A stretch of DNA of 64,000 nucleotides from Stutzerimonas urumqiensis (GTDB lineage: Bacteria; Pseudomonadota; Gammaproteobacteria; Pseudomonadales; Pseudomonadaceae), in assembly GCF_003640395.1 (NCBI RefSeq), contig NZ_RBZQ01000001.1, positions 620,001 through 684,000 on the forward strand. The letters run 5' to 3'. The notes under the pieces were generated by a model that saw only the letters and a program-made list of their open reading frames with translations, searched no databases and was not told the DNA's origin. Position 1 is the stretch's first letter. Each line of letters opens with the position of its first letter. Positions 19,986 through 28,632 of this stretch are shown here, in pieces. The position numbers and the translations under genes are program-made.

Positions 19986-21319
19986 ACTGCGGGGGCCACG
20001 TCGGCGGCGAGCCGATCCAGGCGGGCGCACAGGGTACGGAAATCGGGACGGTCGAGCACCTGCGGCGTCTCGCATTCATGTTGAAGGGCACGAAGCGCCT
20101 GGGGCAGTGCCGTATCCACCGTCTCGTCCAGGCGATCGATGAGCTCGCCCAGCAAAATGCCGAACGCCCGCGCCTCGATGCGCTGCAAGCGCATGCCGTC
20201 TTCGCTGGCGGCATCGAAGAACGAGGCGGCACCGAAGTCGCTCAGCAAGCAGTGCCCGCGATCTTCGACCAGCAGGTTGTGCGCATACAGATCGCCATGC
20301 AGCACCCCCTTGCCATGCAGATGTCCGGCGGCCGCGCTGACGCCGCGCGCGATGCGGAGCACCGTGCCGGCCGGGTAGCGCTGGCCGTGTGGATACACAT
20401 CCCGCGTGCAGCTTTCCAACGATGGCGGACCGGCAAGCGCACGGAACGAGGGGGCGAGGCGCTCCATCAGCAGTGCCGGTCGCTCATCGCCGTGGGTTTC
20501 CAGCGCGCCGATCGTCGAGACCAGATGGGCATGGCGACCCGCCGTCAGGCTGGCGGCGATTTCGCAGCGCGGCAGGCCATCGCTGGTCATGCTGCCCTTG
20601 AAGCGCTTCAGTGCGACTGGCGTTTCCGAATCGCCATCCAGCCAATCGGCGGCGTATATGACACCGGAGGCGCCTTCGCCGAGGCGCTCGCCGAGACGAA
20701 CCGACTCGGCAGGAATCCGTCCGAGCGGTCGCGCGGTGGCGCTGGCGTGCTCCCAGGCATCGCTGAACGGATTTCCCGCGAAGGCCAGCCAGGCCAGTCG
20801 AGGCAGCTGCAACAGCCACGGCGGCAGTGAGTCGAGTTGATTGGCGGCGATACGCAGCAGCTCCAGTTCGGCGCATTCGGCGAGGCTCTCGGGCAATCCG
20901 ACCAGCCGGTTGCCCGAGAGCATCAGCTTGCGCAGGCGGGGACGGGCACCCAGCCCGCGGGGCAGCGAGGGCAGCGCGTTGTCCGTGAGGATCAGCCAGC
21001 GCAGCGCCGGCGGCAGGGCATTGTCCGGCAGGTCGCGGATGCGATTGGCCTTGAAGCCGACCATCTCCAGCGCCTCGCACTCGCCGAGTACCTCGGGGAC
21101 GGCGGTGAAGGCGTTGTCCGAGCAGAACAGCACCCTGAGCTTTTTCAGGCGAGCGAGACCGTCCGGCAACTCGCTCAACCGATTCCCCGAAAGATTCAGC
21201 ACTTCCAGGCTGTCGGCGAGGTCGAAAATTTCATCCGGTAGCTGCGTGAGTTCGGCCGACAAGTCGAGCCGGCGGATGCCTGCGAGGGCGCCGCTGCGGA
21301 GTTGTTTGAGCGTATGCAT
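19982..21319 (-). CDS. Leucine-rich-repeat protein with C-terminal Ser/Thr protein kinase domain
   Basis: Protein of 445 residues that joins leucine-rich repeats to a eukaryotic-like kinase. Residues of about 20-190 hold some seven LRR units of the bacterial type (for example LEVLNLSGNRLSELPDGLAR and LRKLMLSGNRLVGLPESLAE). The kinase domain starts at about 215 with LGERLGEGASGVIYAA (glycine loop), the Lys in VALKRFKG, the catalytic loop HGDLYAHNLLVE and LLSDFGAASFFD. HGD replaces HRD but the key Asp and Asn are present, so activity is plausible. No signal peptide is seen. Start ATG 21319 follows the usual MHTLKQLR N-terminus; an in-frame ATG at 21363 is possible. Confidence 0.88.
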   Translation of the reverse strand: MHTLKQLRSGALAGIRRLDLSAELTQLPDEIFDLADSLEVLNLSGNRLSELPDGLARLKKLRVLFCSDNAFTAVPEVLGECEALEMVGFKANRIRDLPDNALPPALRWLILTDNALPSLPRGLGARPRLRKLMLSGNRLVGLPESLAECAELELLRIAANQLDSLPPWLLQLPRLAWLAFAGNPFSDAWEHASATARPLGRIPAESVRLGERLGEGASGVIYAADWLDGDSETPVALKRFKGSMTSDGLPRCEIAASLTAGRHAHLVSTIGALETHGDERPALLMERLAPSFRALAGPPSLESCTRDVYPHGQRYPAGTVLRIARGVSAAAGHLHGKGVLHGDLYAHNLLVEDRGHCLLSDFGAASFFDAASEDGMRLQRIEARAFGILLGELIDRLDETVDTALPQALRALQHECETPQVLDRPDFRTLCARLDRLAADVAPAV

Positions 21320-21539
21320 GAGATAGAGAAGCGTCCTTCGAGGCCAGTAAGGCCCGGATTCCATGAAAAAGTGCCGTGCCGGTACGGCGAAACGGGACTG
21401 CCCCGTGATAATTGGCGCCATTGAGAAAAACAACGAGCCGGCACCCCTCGCGGTGGTGGACCCTTGCGACAGTGACGCTCCGGGCAACCGGCCCTGGCGT
21501 GCGCACCATAAAGCAATTCGAATGACGGTGAAGCGACAT

Positions 21540-22469
21540 ATGAATTCGACGACACAGCAACAGTACGCCAGTCTCCGCTCGGCCTGGATCGCCCAGGCGC
21601 AGGCATCGCCAGGCACCGCGCTTGGCCTGGGCGTGGCGCTGCTTGCGGTGCTCTGGCTGCTGGTCGCCAGTGGCGCGAATGCGCTGGAAGGGGAGCGCGA
21701 CGGGCTGCGTTATGCGCTTTACGGCGGCTTCGCCGGCTTCGCCGCGACCTCGGTCGGCGCCTTTCTGGCCGTGGCGCTGCGGCAGATTTCCACGCGCACC
21801 CAGGACACCATGCTGGGGTTCGCGGCCGGGATGATGCTGGCGGCGAGTGCCTTCTCGCTGCTGCTGCCCGGGCTCGATGCGGCCCAGTCGCTGACAGGCA
21901 ACAACCTGATGGGCGCCGGGACCGTCGTGCTCGGCCTGGCGCTCGGGGTGTTGCTCATGCTCGGGCTGGATCGCTTCACGCCGCACGAACACGAGTCGAT
22001 CGGCCCCTGCGGGCCGGACTCCGACCGCATCAATCGCGTCTGGCTGTTCGTTTTTGCCGTCACTCTGCACAACCTGCCCGAAGGCATGGCGATCGGCGTC
22101 GGCTTCGCGGGCGGCGACATGACGGTCGGTGTGCCGCTGGCCACGGCCATTTCCATTCAGGACATCCCGGAAGGGCTGGCCGTGGCGCTCGCCTTGCGGA
22201 CGACCGGGCTCTCGGCACTTGCCTCGGCAATGGTCGCGGCGGCCTCCGGCGTGATGGAGCCGCTCGGCGCGCTGGTTGGCGCCGGCATGTCCACCGGCTA
22301 TGCGCTGGCTTACCCGGTGAGCATGGGCCTGGCCGCCGGCGCGATGATCTTCGTCGTCTCGCACGAAATCATCCCCGAGACGCACCGCCACGGCCATCAG
22401 ACTTCCGCGACCCTCGGGCTGATGGGCGGGTTCGCCGTGATGATGTTCCTCGACACGGCGCTCGGCTAG
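21540..22469 (+). CDS. ZIP-family divalent metal transporter
   Basis: Inner-membrane transporter of zinc or related divalent metals, 309 residues with about eight hydrophobic spans. The metal-binding helix motifs are present: VTLHNLPEGMAIGVGFAGG and IQDIPEGLAVALALRTTG, each with the HN/EG or QD/EG pattern of GufA-like ZIP proteins. A His-rich loop HEHES precedes them. I use ATG 21540 (MNSTTQQQY). It is divergent from the LRR kinase gene; the 220-base region between them shows no clear Zur-type operator to my eye. Confidence 0.88.
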   Translation: MNSTTQQQYASLRSAWIAQAQASPGTALGLGVALLAVLWLLVASGANALEGERDGLRYALYGGFAGFAATSVGAFLAVALRQISTRTQDTMLGFAAGMMLAASAFSLLLPGLDAAQSLTGNNLMGAGTVVLGLALGVLLMLGLDRFTPHEHESIGPCGPDSDRINRVWLFVFAVTLHNLPEGMAIGVGFAGGDMTVGVPLATAISIQDIPEGLAVALALRTTGLSALASAMVAAASGVMEPLGALVGAGMSTGYALAYPVSMGLAAGAMIFVVSHEIIPETHRHGHQTSATLGLMGGFAVMMFLDTALG

Positions 22470-22499
22470 GACGCCTGCGCGTCCCGGCCGGAGCAGCCG

Positions 22500-23201
22500 T
22501 CAGTTGCGCGGCGGAATCTCCAGACCGCGCGTGACGGCCGGCCGTGCGAGGAAGGCGTTCAAGGCACGCTCCACGTTACGGAACGTCTCGAATCCGACCA
22601 GCTCGCCCGCATCGTAGAAGCCGACCAGATTGCGCACCCAGGGAAACACCGCGATATCGGCGATGCCATAGTCGTCGCCCATGATCCACGCGCGACCCTC
22701 CAGGCGCTTGTCCAGCACCCCCAGCAGACGCCGTGCTTCGGCCACGTAACGGTCACGCGGCCGCTTGTCTTCGTAATCCTTGCCGGCAAATTTGTTAAAG
22801 AAACCGACCTGTCCGAACATCGGTCCGACGCCGCCCATCTGCCACATCAGCCATTGCAACGTCTCGTAGCGGCGGGCCGGCTCGGATGACAGCAACTGGC
22901 CGGTCTTGTCGGCGAGGTAGATCAGAATGGCGCCAGATTCGAACAGAGGCAGCGGTTCGCCGCCCGGACCGTCGGGATCGATGATGGCGGGAATCTTGTT
23001 GTTCGGGTTGAGCGAGAGAAACTCGGGCGACAGTTGATCGTCGGTGGCGAAATCGACCCGGTGCACTTCGTAGGGCAGGCCGATTTCCTCGAGCATGATC
23101 GAGACCTTGACCCCGTTGGGCGTCGGCAGCGAATAGAGCTGCAGCCGTTCGGGATGGGCGGCCGGCCACTTGCGTGCGATCGGATGATTGAATGCGGTCA
23201 T
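22500..23201 (-). CDS. Glutathione S-transferase family protein (YfcG/YghU-like)
   Basis: Thiol-disulfide or peroxide-active glutathione transferase, 233 residues. The N-terminal thioredoxin-like domain has LYSLPTPNGVKVSIMLEEIG, VHRVDFATDDQLSPEFLSLN and PNNKIPAIIDPDG with the cis-Pro and LFESGAILIYLADKTGQLL. The TPN motif and overall pattern are those of the Ure2-like bacterial enzymes YfcG and YghU, which are disulfide reductases. The C-terminal all-helical domain ends in GLEIPPRN. Nothing nearby suggests a specific substrate. Confidence 0.88.
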   Translation of the reverse strand: MTAFNHPIARKWPAAHPERLQLYSLPTPNGVKVSIMLEEIGLPYEVHRVDFATDDQLSPEFLSLNPNNKIPAIIDPDGPGGEPLPLFESGAILIYLADKTGQLLSSEPARRYETLQWLMWQMGGVGPMFGQVGFFNKFAGKDYEDKRPRDRYVAEARRLLGVLDKRLEGRAWIMGDDYGIADIAVFPWVRNLVGFYDAGELVGFETFRNVERALNAFLARPAVTRGLEIPPRN

Positions 23202-23248
23202 TTCATTCTCCTGTCGGTGAGTGACGTCCGGCGTGGCGGCGTGACCGG

Positions 23249-26200
23249 TCAGGTCGGCGCGTCGTACCGCTCGGACGCCGAGACGATGGCGAAGATCTCT
23301 TCGATGTTCGCCGGCTTGGTCAGGTGCCGGTCGAAGCCCGCCGCCAGCGCGCGCTCCTTGTCGACGCTCTGGCCCCAGCCGGTGAAGGCGACCAGCGTCA
23401 CGCGCCCGCCGCCTGGGAGTGCCCGGATTGCGCGCGCGACCTCGTCACCGCGCAGGCCGGGCATGCCGATGTCGAGCAATGCCACGTCCGGCCGGAAGCG
23501 CTCGTATTCGGCGAGTGCCTGATGGCCGTCCAGCGCGATGCAGACCTCGTGCTGCTCGATGCGCAGCAGCTCGGCGAGGGTCTCGGCAATGTCCGGATTG
23601 TCGTCGGCGACCAGCACCCGCCGAATGCCCCCGGTAAAGGTGCCAGCCGCATCGACCGGAGCCGCGTCCTGCGGTCTGGCCGTTCGCGGCAGGCGGAGCG
23701 TGAAGCACGAACCCTGCCCGAGGCCGGGGCTGCTGACCTCGATCTCCCCGCCGTGCAGCCGCGCCAGCCCGCGGGCAAGCGCCAGGCCGATGCCGAGCCC
23801 GCTGGACGGCTGGCTGGTGGCGGTGGAAATCTGCGCGAACATCTGAAACACCGCATCGAGATTTTCAGCTGCGATGCCGATGCCGTTGTCGATGACGGTG
23901 ATTTGAGCGTCGCGGTCATCGCCGCTCACCTGAAGCCGAATCTCACCATCCTGCCCGGTGTACTTGATCGCATTGGCCAGCAGGTTGGTGAGCATCTGCT
24001 CCACCCGAAGCGGGTCGGCATCGACCCACAGGTCCGTCTCGGCGGGCAGGACGATGCGTTGCCGCTTGGCCTCGAGTTGCGCGCGCACCGTCTGGACCGC
24101 GCCCTCGATGGCGGTCGCCAGCTTCACGGGCTCACGCCGCAGCACGATCTTGCCGAGCGTGATCCGCGAGATGTCCAGCAGGTCCTCGAGCAGCAGCGCC
24201 ATGTGCCGGACCTGCCGTTCGATCACCTCCTGGCTATGGCGCTTCTGGCTGTCCGTGGCGCTTGGCGAGCCGACCAGTGCGGCGGCCTGGCGAATCGGGG
24301 CGAGCGGGTTACGCAGTTCATGGGCGAGGGTGGCGAGAAACTCGTCCTTGCGCCGGTCCGCCTCCTTGAGCTGGCGCTCCTGCTCCTTGCGCTGGGAAAT
24401 GTTGGTGAACCACAGCGCGACACCCTGAGCGAACGGGTTGGCCGTGACATGGAACCAGCACTCGCAGCCCATCGACAGCGCCTGCCATTCGATTTCCTGG
24501 CTGTGCTGTTCGCCGACCACGCGGCGGCACATGTCGAACACGTCGCCGTCTCTCCAGGTCTGGGCGAAGCTGCTCACCGGTGTGCCGATCAGTTCGTACA
24601 CCGGCCTGCCCAGCGCCTTGGCGCCGACCTGGTTGACGAAATCGAGGCGGAAATCGTGGATCGACCCGTCGTGGCTGCGCACCGGGGCGATGATGCAGAA
24701 CGGCATGGTCGAAGAGTCCAGCGCCACGCGCAGGCGTTGCTCCGATTCACCGGCCTGCTGCCTGGCGCGGGCACGCTCGACGAACACGGCGGCGATTCCG
24801 GCGCACACATCGGCCATGTGAATCTCGCGTGGGCTCGGCTCGCGGCTCTCGGCCAGTTGCACGGTCAGGACGCCCATCACGCCGCCCGCGGAGCTGAGCA
24901 AGGGCGTGCTGTGGACGGCACGGAAGCGCTCTTCGCGCGACAGCCAGCGACAGTCAGCGAAGCGTGGGTCCGTCTCGGTATCGGTGATCACGACTCGGTT
25001 GCTCTGGCTCACCGAGCGCCCGCAGTCCCCTTCGCCAGGCGACGCCTCGCCCAGGCGCGTCAGTGTGGCTTCGGAGAAGCCGCGCGAGGCGAAGATGCGC
25101 AGCGGCTCGCGGCCATCGCTGAGCGAGACGAGTCCGTGGTCTGCTCCGTGGAACGCGCAGAGCACATCGAGAATGGCCTGCATCTGTTCGCCGAGCGTGG
25201 GCAGCTCCAGCAGTCGCTGGTTGAGCGAATGAAGCAACTCGAGGTCATTGACCCGCTCACGCAACGCTTGCTCGGCGTGCTCGAGGTTCACCAGCGCCAC
25301 GTCGCGCTCGGCTTCGCTGGTATGTCGCGCACGAGCGGCATCGACCAGCGCCTGGCTGACGTCCTGGATCTCGCGAATGTCGCTGCGCGGGATTTGCGGC
25401 ACCTGGCCGCGGCCCATCGCATGGGCGGCGCGGGTGAGTTGGCGCATGGGGCGGTTGATGCGTCGTGCCGCGACGACCGCGGCGGCCAACGCCAGCAGCA
25501 GCGACAGCGCCAGCCCGCTGCCGTACAGGCTGAATGCCTGCATCGCGCTTTGCCGTACTTCGGTGGTGGGGATGCCGGTCGCGACCACCCAACCGGTCTC
25601 CGCCATGCGCACGAAAGCCGTGTGCACCGGGTTGCCTTCGATGGTGTAGGACGTGCCGGTGCCCTCGGCGCGCGGCATCTCCAGCAATTCGGCAAGGGTG
25701 GGCGAAGCCGGCGCGCCCAGCGTTTCGACATGCTGCTCGGTCCGTGCGATGCGCCTGCCGGTCGTGTCGAGCACGGTCGTGACCCAGCCCGCGGGCAAAT
25801 GGCGCTGGGTCACCACATCGCGGATCGATTCGGGAGCGATCAACGCGGTCAGCACATAGCGGAGCCGGCCATCCACGCGCACCGGGACACGCAGCGGAAC
25901 GCCCCAGTTGCCGCGCGGGCCACGCGCCAGTTGGCCGATCACCGGCACCCCCGTCGCGACCAGCCGCGCGAAGCTGTCCCGTTCCGCGATATTGACCGGT
26001 CCGGTGATGACGTGCGGCGAGATCCGATCCACCACGCGACCATCCGGCTCGGCCAGCAGTACCGCATGCCAGCCCGGCGTGAGCGGCATGACGCGGCGGA
26101 CCAGATCGGCGAAGGCCGAGAGATCGTTGTGTTCAAGCGTGGGCGATTGCGCCAGGGCTTCGAGCAGGCTGATGGAGCGGCGCAGCTCCACCTCGATGGC

Positions 26201-26377
26201 CGTCGCGGCCATCCGCGTGACTTCGAGGCTGCTCTGCTCGGCGCGCTCGGCCTGCTCGCGCACGATCTGGACCAGCCCGAGACCGGCGACCACGGCCAGC
26301 GGCAGGATGCCCGCCAAGGCGATCGCCAGCAGGCGTCCGCGCATACGGACCGTACGGAAGGGCAGGGTGCGTGCCAC
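23249..26377 (-). CDS. Hybrid sensor histidine kinase with Cache, GAF, PAS and receiver domains
   Basis: Membrane sensor kinase of 1042 residues. Order: membrane span at about 15-38; periplasmic double-Cache-type domain to about 270; second span (about 280-300); HAMP (RRINRPMRQLTRAAHAMGRG); GAF domain with CxxS-like GEGDCGRSVSQS; PAS-like region; HisKA with the His in FLATLAHELRNPLAPIRQAA; ATPase with NLLANAIKYT, DNGIGIAAENLD and GLGIGLALARGLARLHGG; and a C-terminal receiver with VLVADDNPDIAETLAELL and Asp in VALLDIGMPGLRGDE. I choose the GTG at 26377 since GGAG lies six bases upstream; in-frame ATGs at 26443 and 26467 have no such site. No partner regulator is adjacent. Confidence 0.9.
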   Translation of the reverse strand: MARTLPFRTVRMRGRLLAIALAGILPLAVVAGLGLVQIVREQAERAEQSSLEVTRMAATAIEVELRRSISLLEALAQSPTLEHNDLSAFADLVRRVMPLTPGWHAVLLAEPDGRVVDRISPHVITGPVNIAERDSFARLVATGVPVIGQLARGPRGNWGVPLRVPVRVDGRLRYVLTALIAPESIRDVVTQRHLPAGWVTTVLDTTGRRIARTEQHVETLGAPASPTLAELLEMPRAEGTGTSYTIEGNPVHTAFVRMAETGWVVATGIPTTEVRQSAMQAFSLYGSGLALSLLLALAAAVVAARRINRPMRQLTRAAHAMGRGQVPQIPRSDIREIQDVSQALVDAARARHTSEAERDVALVNLEHAEQALRERVNDLELLHSLNQRLLELPTLGEQMQAILDVLCAFHGADHGLVSLSDGREPLRIFASRGFSEATLTRLGEASPGEGDCGRSVSQSNRVVITDTETDPRFADCRWLSREERFRAVHSTPLLSSAGGVMGVLTVQLAESREPSPREIHMADVCAGIAAVFVERARARQQAGESEQRLRVALDSSTMPFCIIAPVRSHDGSIHDFRLDFVNQVGAKALGRPVYELIGTPVSSFAQTWRDGDVFDMCRRVVGEQHSQEIEWQALSMGCECWFHVTANPFAQGVALWFTNISQRKEQERQLKEADRRKDEFLATLAHELRNPLAPIRQAAALVGSPSATDSQKRHSQEVIERQVRHMALLLEDLLDISRITLGKIVLRREPVKLATAIEGAVQTVRAQLEAKRQRIVLPAETDLWVDADPLRVEQMLTNLLANAIKYTGQDGEIRLQVSGDDRDAQITVIDNGIGIAAENLDAVFQMFAQISTATSQPSSGLGIGLALARGLARLHGGEIEVSSPGLGQGSCFTLRLPRTARPQDAAPVDAAGTFTGGIRRVLVADDNPDIAETLAELLRIEQHEVCIALDGHQALAEYERFRPDVALLDIGMPGLRGDEVARAIRALPGGGRVTLVAFTGWGQSVDKERALAAGFDRHLTKPANIEEIFAIVSASERYDAPT

Positions 26378-26509
26378 AGTGTTCTCCAGATCGTCCGTGA
26401 CGCCGTACGGGGTGGCCGCGGTGGCGTAGTGTCGGGCGATCATAGCCGCGCCGGGATGACAAGGCACTAGCCGCGGTGGCCGGGGCGGCGGAGAGTGTGG
26501 CAGGGCGGC

Positions 26510-26959
26510 TCAGCGCTGTTCGAGTTCGGCGATGAGCGCTTTCATCCTCGCGATCTCCTCGCGCTGGCTGGTAATGATCTGCTCCGCCAGTTCGCGTACG
26601 CGCGGATCGGAAAGGTCGGCGCGCTCGCTCGTCAGGATGGCGATGGAGTGATGCGGAATCATCGCCTTCATCCAGGCCACATCCTCGACGGTGGCCTGGC
26701 TGCGCACCAGCCACAGGGAGGCGACGAACAACAGGCCCGCGCCTGTGAACAGCGCGATGTTCAGGCGCGTGTTGCGGTACATGTGCAGCATGAAAGCAAG
26801 CATCACGATCAACATGGCTGCGCCCATGTACAGGGCCATGTAGGCGCGGGTCTGGCTGAACAGCACGTGATCGAGGCTGTAGGCGCTGAGGTACATCAGG
26901 CCAAACATGACCAGCGTCGAGGTGGCGATCATGGCGGCGAAGCGGGCGTACATCTTCAT
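26510..26959 (-). CDS. DUF305 family membrane protein
   Basis: Protein of 149 residues with three or so hydrophobic spans in the first 100 residues (MIATSTLVMFGLMYLSAYSL, YMGAAMLIVMLAFMLHMY, NIALFTGAGLLFVASLWL) and a soluble DUF305 tail containing WMKAMIPHHSIAILTSERA and EIARMKALIAELEQR. DUF305 proteins are ferritin-like four-helix proteins often found with copper-handling genes; the HH pair here fits that but no copper gene is adjacent. The start ATG at 26959 has GGAGAC upstream. It lies 100 bases downstream of hemN on the same strand. Confidence 0.85.
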   Translation of the reverse strand: MKMYARFAAMIATSTLVMFGLMYLSAYSLDHVLFSQTRAYMALYMGAAMLIVMLAFMLHMYRNTRLNIALFTGAGLLFVASLWLVRSQATVEDVAWMKAMIPHHSIAILTSERADLSDPRVRELAEQIITSQREEIARMKALIAELEQR

Positions 26960-27060
26960 GGGTCGTCTCCTTGTCCGGTGTGCAAGGGTGGACCACGAAA
27001 CGGCGCCCGCCGTTTTATCGGCTGTCGGCGGCAGGCGTGGCCCGCCGCCGGGGGGCTGGA

Positions 27061-28464
27061 TCAGACGGTGCGCGAGAAGCGCGTCTGTTGCTCGCCGTCG
27101 AGGTAGGCGTCGAAGGCCATGGCGATGTTGCGCATCATCAGCTGGCCTTGCGGCAGCAGCACCAGCGCATCGTCCTCGATCGTCACCAGACCGTCCTTGA
27201 CCGGTTCGTCGAGCTTCGCGAGCGCGCCGGCGAAATAGTCGCGGAACACGATGCCGTGTCGCCGCTCGATATCGCGGAAGTCGATGCGGCCCAGGCACAT
27301 CAGGTCGAGGATCACCTCGCGGCGCAGCCGGTCGTCGTCGTTCAGGCGGTAGCCGCGCTGGACCGGCAGCATGCCTTCGTCCAGCCGGCCGTAGTATTGC
27401 GACAGCTCCTTCACGCTCTGGCTGTAGCTGTCCCCGACCTTGCCGATCGAGGACACCCCAAGGCCGATCAGGTCGCAATCGGCGTGCGTCGAGTAGCCCT
27501 GGAAGTTGCGTTGCAGCGTGCCGTTGTTGCGGGCGAGAACCAGCTCATCGTCGGGCAGGGCGAAGTGATCCATGCCGATGTAGACGTAGCCGGCCTGCGT
27601 CAGGCGCTGGATGGTCAGCTCCAGCAGCTCCAGCTTGCGCTCCGGTGGCGGCATGTCCTCGCGGCGGATCAGGCGCTGGGCCCGCACGCGCTCGGGCAGG
27701 TGCGCATAGCTGTAGGCGGCGATGCGGTCGGGCCGCAGGGCGATGATCTTGTCCAGCGTCCTGTCGAAGCTGGCGACGGTTTGCAGCGGCAGGCCGTAGA
27801 TCAGGTCGACGCTGACCGACTTGAACTGCGCGGCGCGCGCGGCACTGACCAGCGCCCGGACCTGCTCCTCGCTCTGCAACCGGTTCACGGCGCGCTGCAC
27901 GTCTTCGTCGAAATCCTGGATGCCGAAGCTCAGCCGGTTGAAGCCCTGTTCGCGCAGCACCTGGATCCGCTCCGGGTCGATGGTGCGCGGGTCGACTTCG
28001 ATGGAGAACTCGTGCGCGTCGCTATCGTCCATGTTGAAGGCTTGCCGCAGCGCCTCCATGACCTCGCCGAGCTGCTCGCTGGTCAGGTAGGTCGGCGTCC
28101 CGCCGCCGAAATGCAGCTGGGTCAGCTTGCGCGATTTATCGAACAGCGCGCCCTGCATCGCGATCTCGCGCTTGAGGTAATCGAGGTATTCGACGGCGCG
28201 GTGCGTCTTCTGCGTGATGATCTTGTTGCACGCGCAGTAGTAGCAGAGGCTCTTGCAGAACGGGATGTGGATGTACACCGACAAGGGCTTGGGGTCGCGC
28301 GCCTCGTTACTGGCGCGTGCCGCGGCGTGGTAGTCATCGATGGCGAACGCACTATGGAATTGCGGCGCGGTCGGATAGGACGTGTAGCGCGGTCCCGGCT
28401 GGTCGTACTTCTCCACCAGGGCGCGGTTGAAAGCCATCGTTTGGTCCACTGACCACCTCATCAT
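27061..28464 (-). CDS. hemN: Oxygen-independent coproporphyrinogen III oxidase
   Basis: Radical SAM enzyme that decarboxylates coproporphyrinogen III in haem synthesis without oxygen, needed for anaerobic or microaerobic growth. The 467-residue protein has GPRYTSYPTAPQFH, the cluster motif CKSLCYYCACNK, HFGGGTPTYLTSEQL, and the C-terminal HemN domain (YSTHADCDLIGLGVSSIGKV). The start is either ATG 28464 or ATG 28437; neither has a strong ribosome binding site. No Anr/FNR palindrome is evident just upstream. Position next to the formate dehydrogenase island fits an anaerobic role. Confidence 0.94.
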   Translation of the reverse strand: MMRWSVDQTMAFNRALVEKYDQPGPRYTSYPTAPQFHSAFAIDDYHAAARASNEARDPKPLSVYIHIPFCKSLCYYCACNKIITQKTHRAVEYLDYLKREIAMQGALFDKSRKLTQLHFGGGTPTYLTSEQLGEVMEALRQAFNMDDSDAHEFSIEVDPRTIDPERIQVLREQGFNRLSFGIQDFDEDVQRAVNRLQSEEQVRALVSAARAAQFKSVSVDLIYGLPLQTVASFDRTLDKIIALRPDRIAAYSYAHLPERVRAQRLIRREDMPPPERKLELLELTIQRLTQAGYVYIGMDHFALPDDELVLARNNGTLQRNFQGYSTHADCDLIGLGVSSIGKVGDSYSQSVKELSQYYGRLDEGMLPVQRGYRLNDDDRLRREVILDLMCLGRIDFRDIERRHGIVFRDYFAGALAKLDEPVKDGLVTIEDDALVLLPQGQLMMRNIAMAFDAYLDGEQQTRFSRTV

Positions 28465-28632
28465 CAAGCCTAATCGGGCGGCGAGGCGGCATAGGCACTC
28501 GCGCATGCGGCAAAGTATGGCGCCGATTGCAGGCAAGGCACAGTCGCGAGCGTCGGGCAAGGGCCGCCTGCGACGCGAAGCCGCATCCCGCGCGGCCCAT
28601 CCCGGCCATCCACCCACGACAGGAAGCCATCC

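Noticed and set aside
23324-26470. Long open frame antisense to the hybrid histidine kinase
   Set aside because: No ribosome binding site or domain; its residues are the mirror of the kinase codons.
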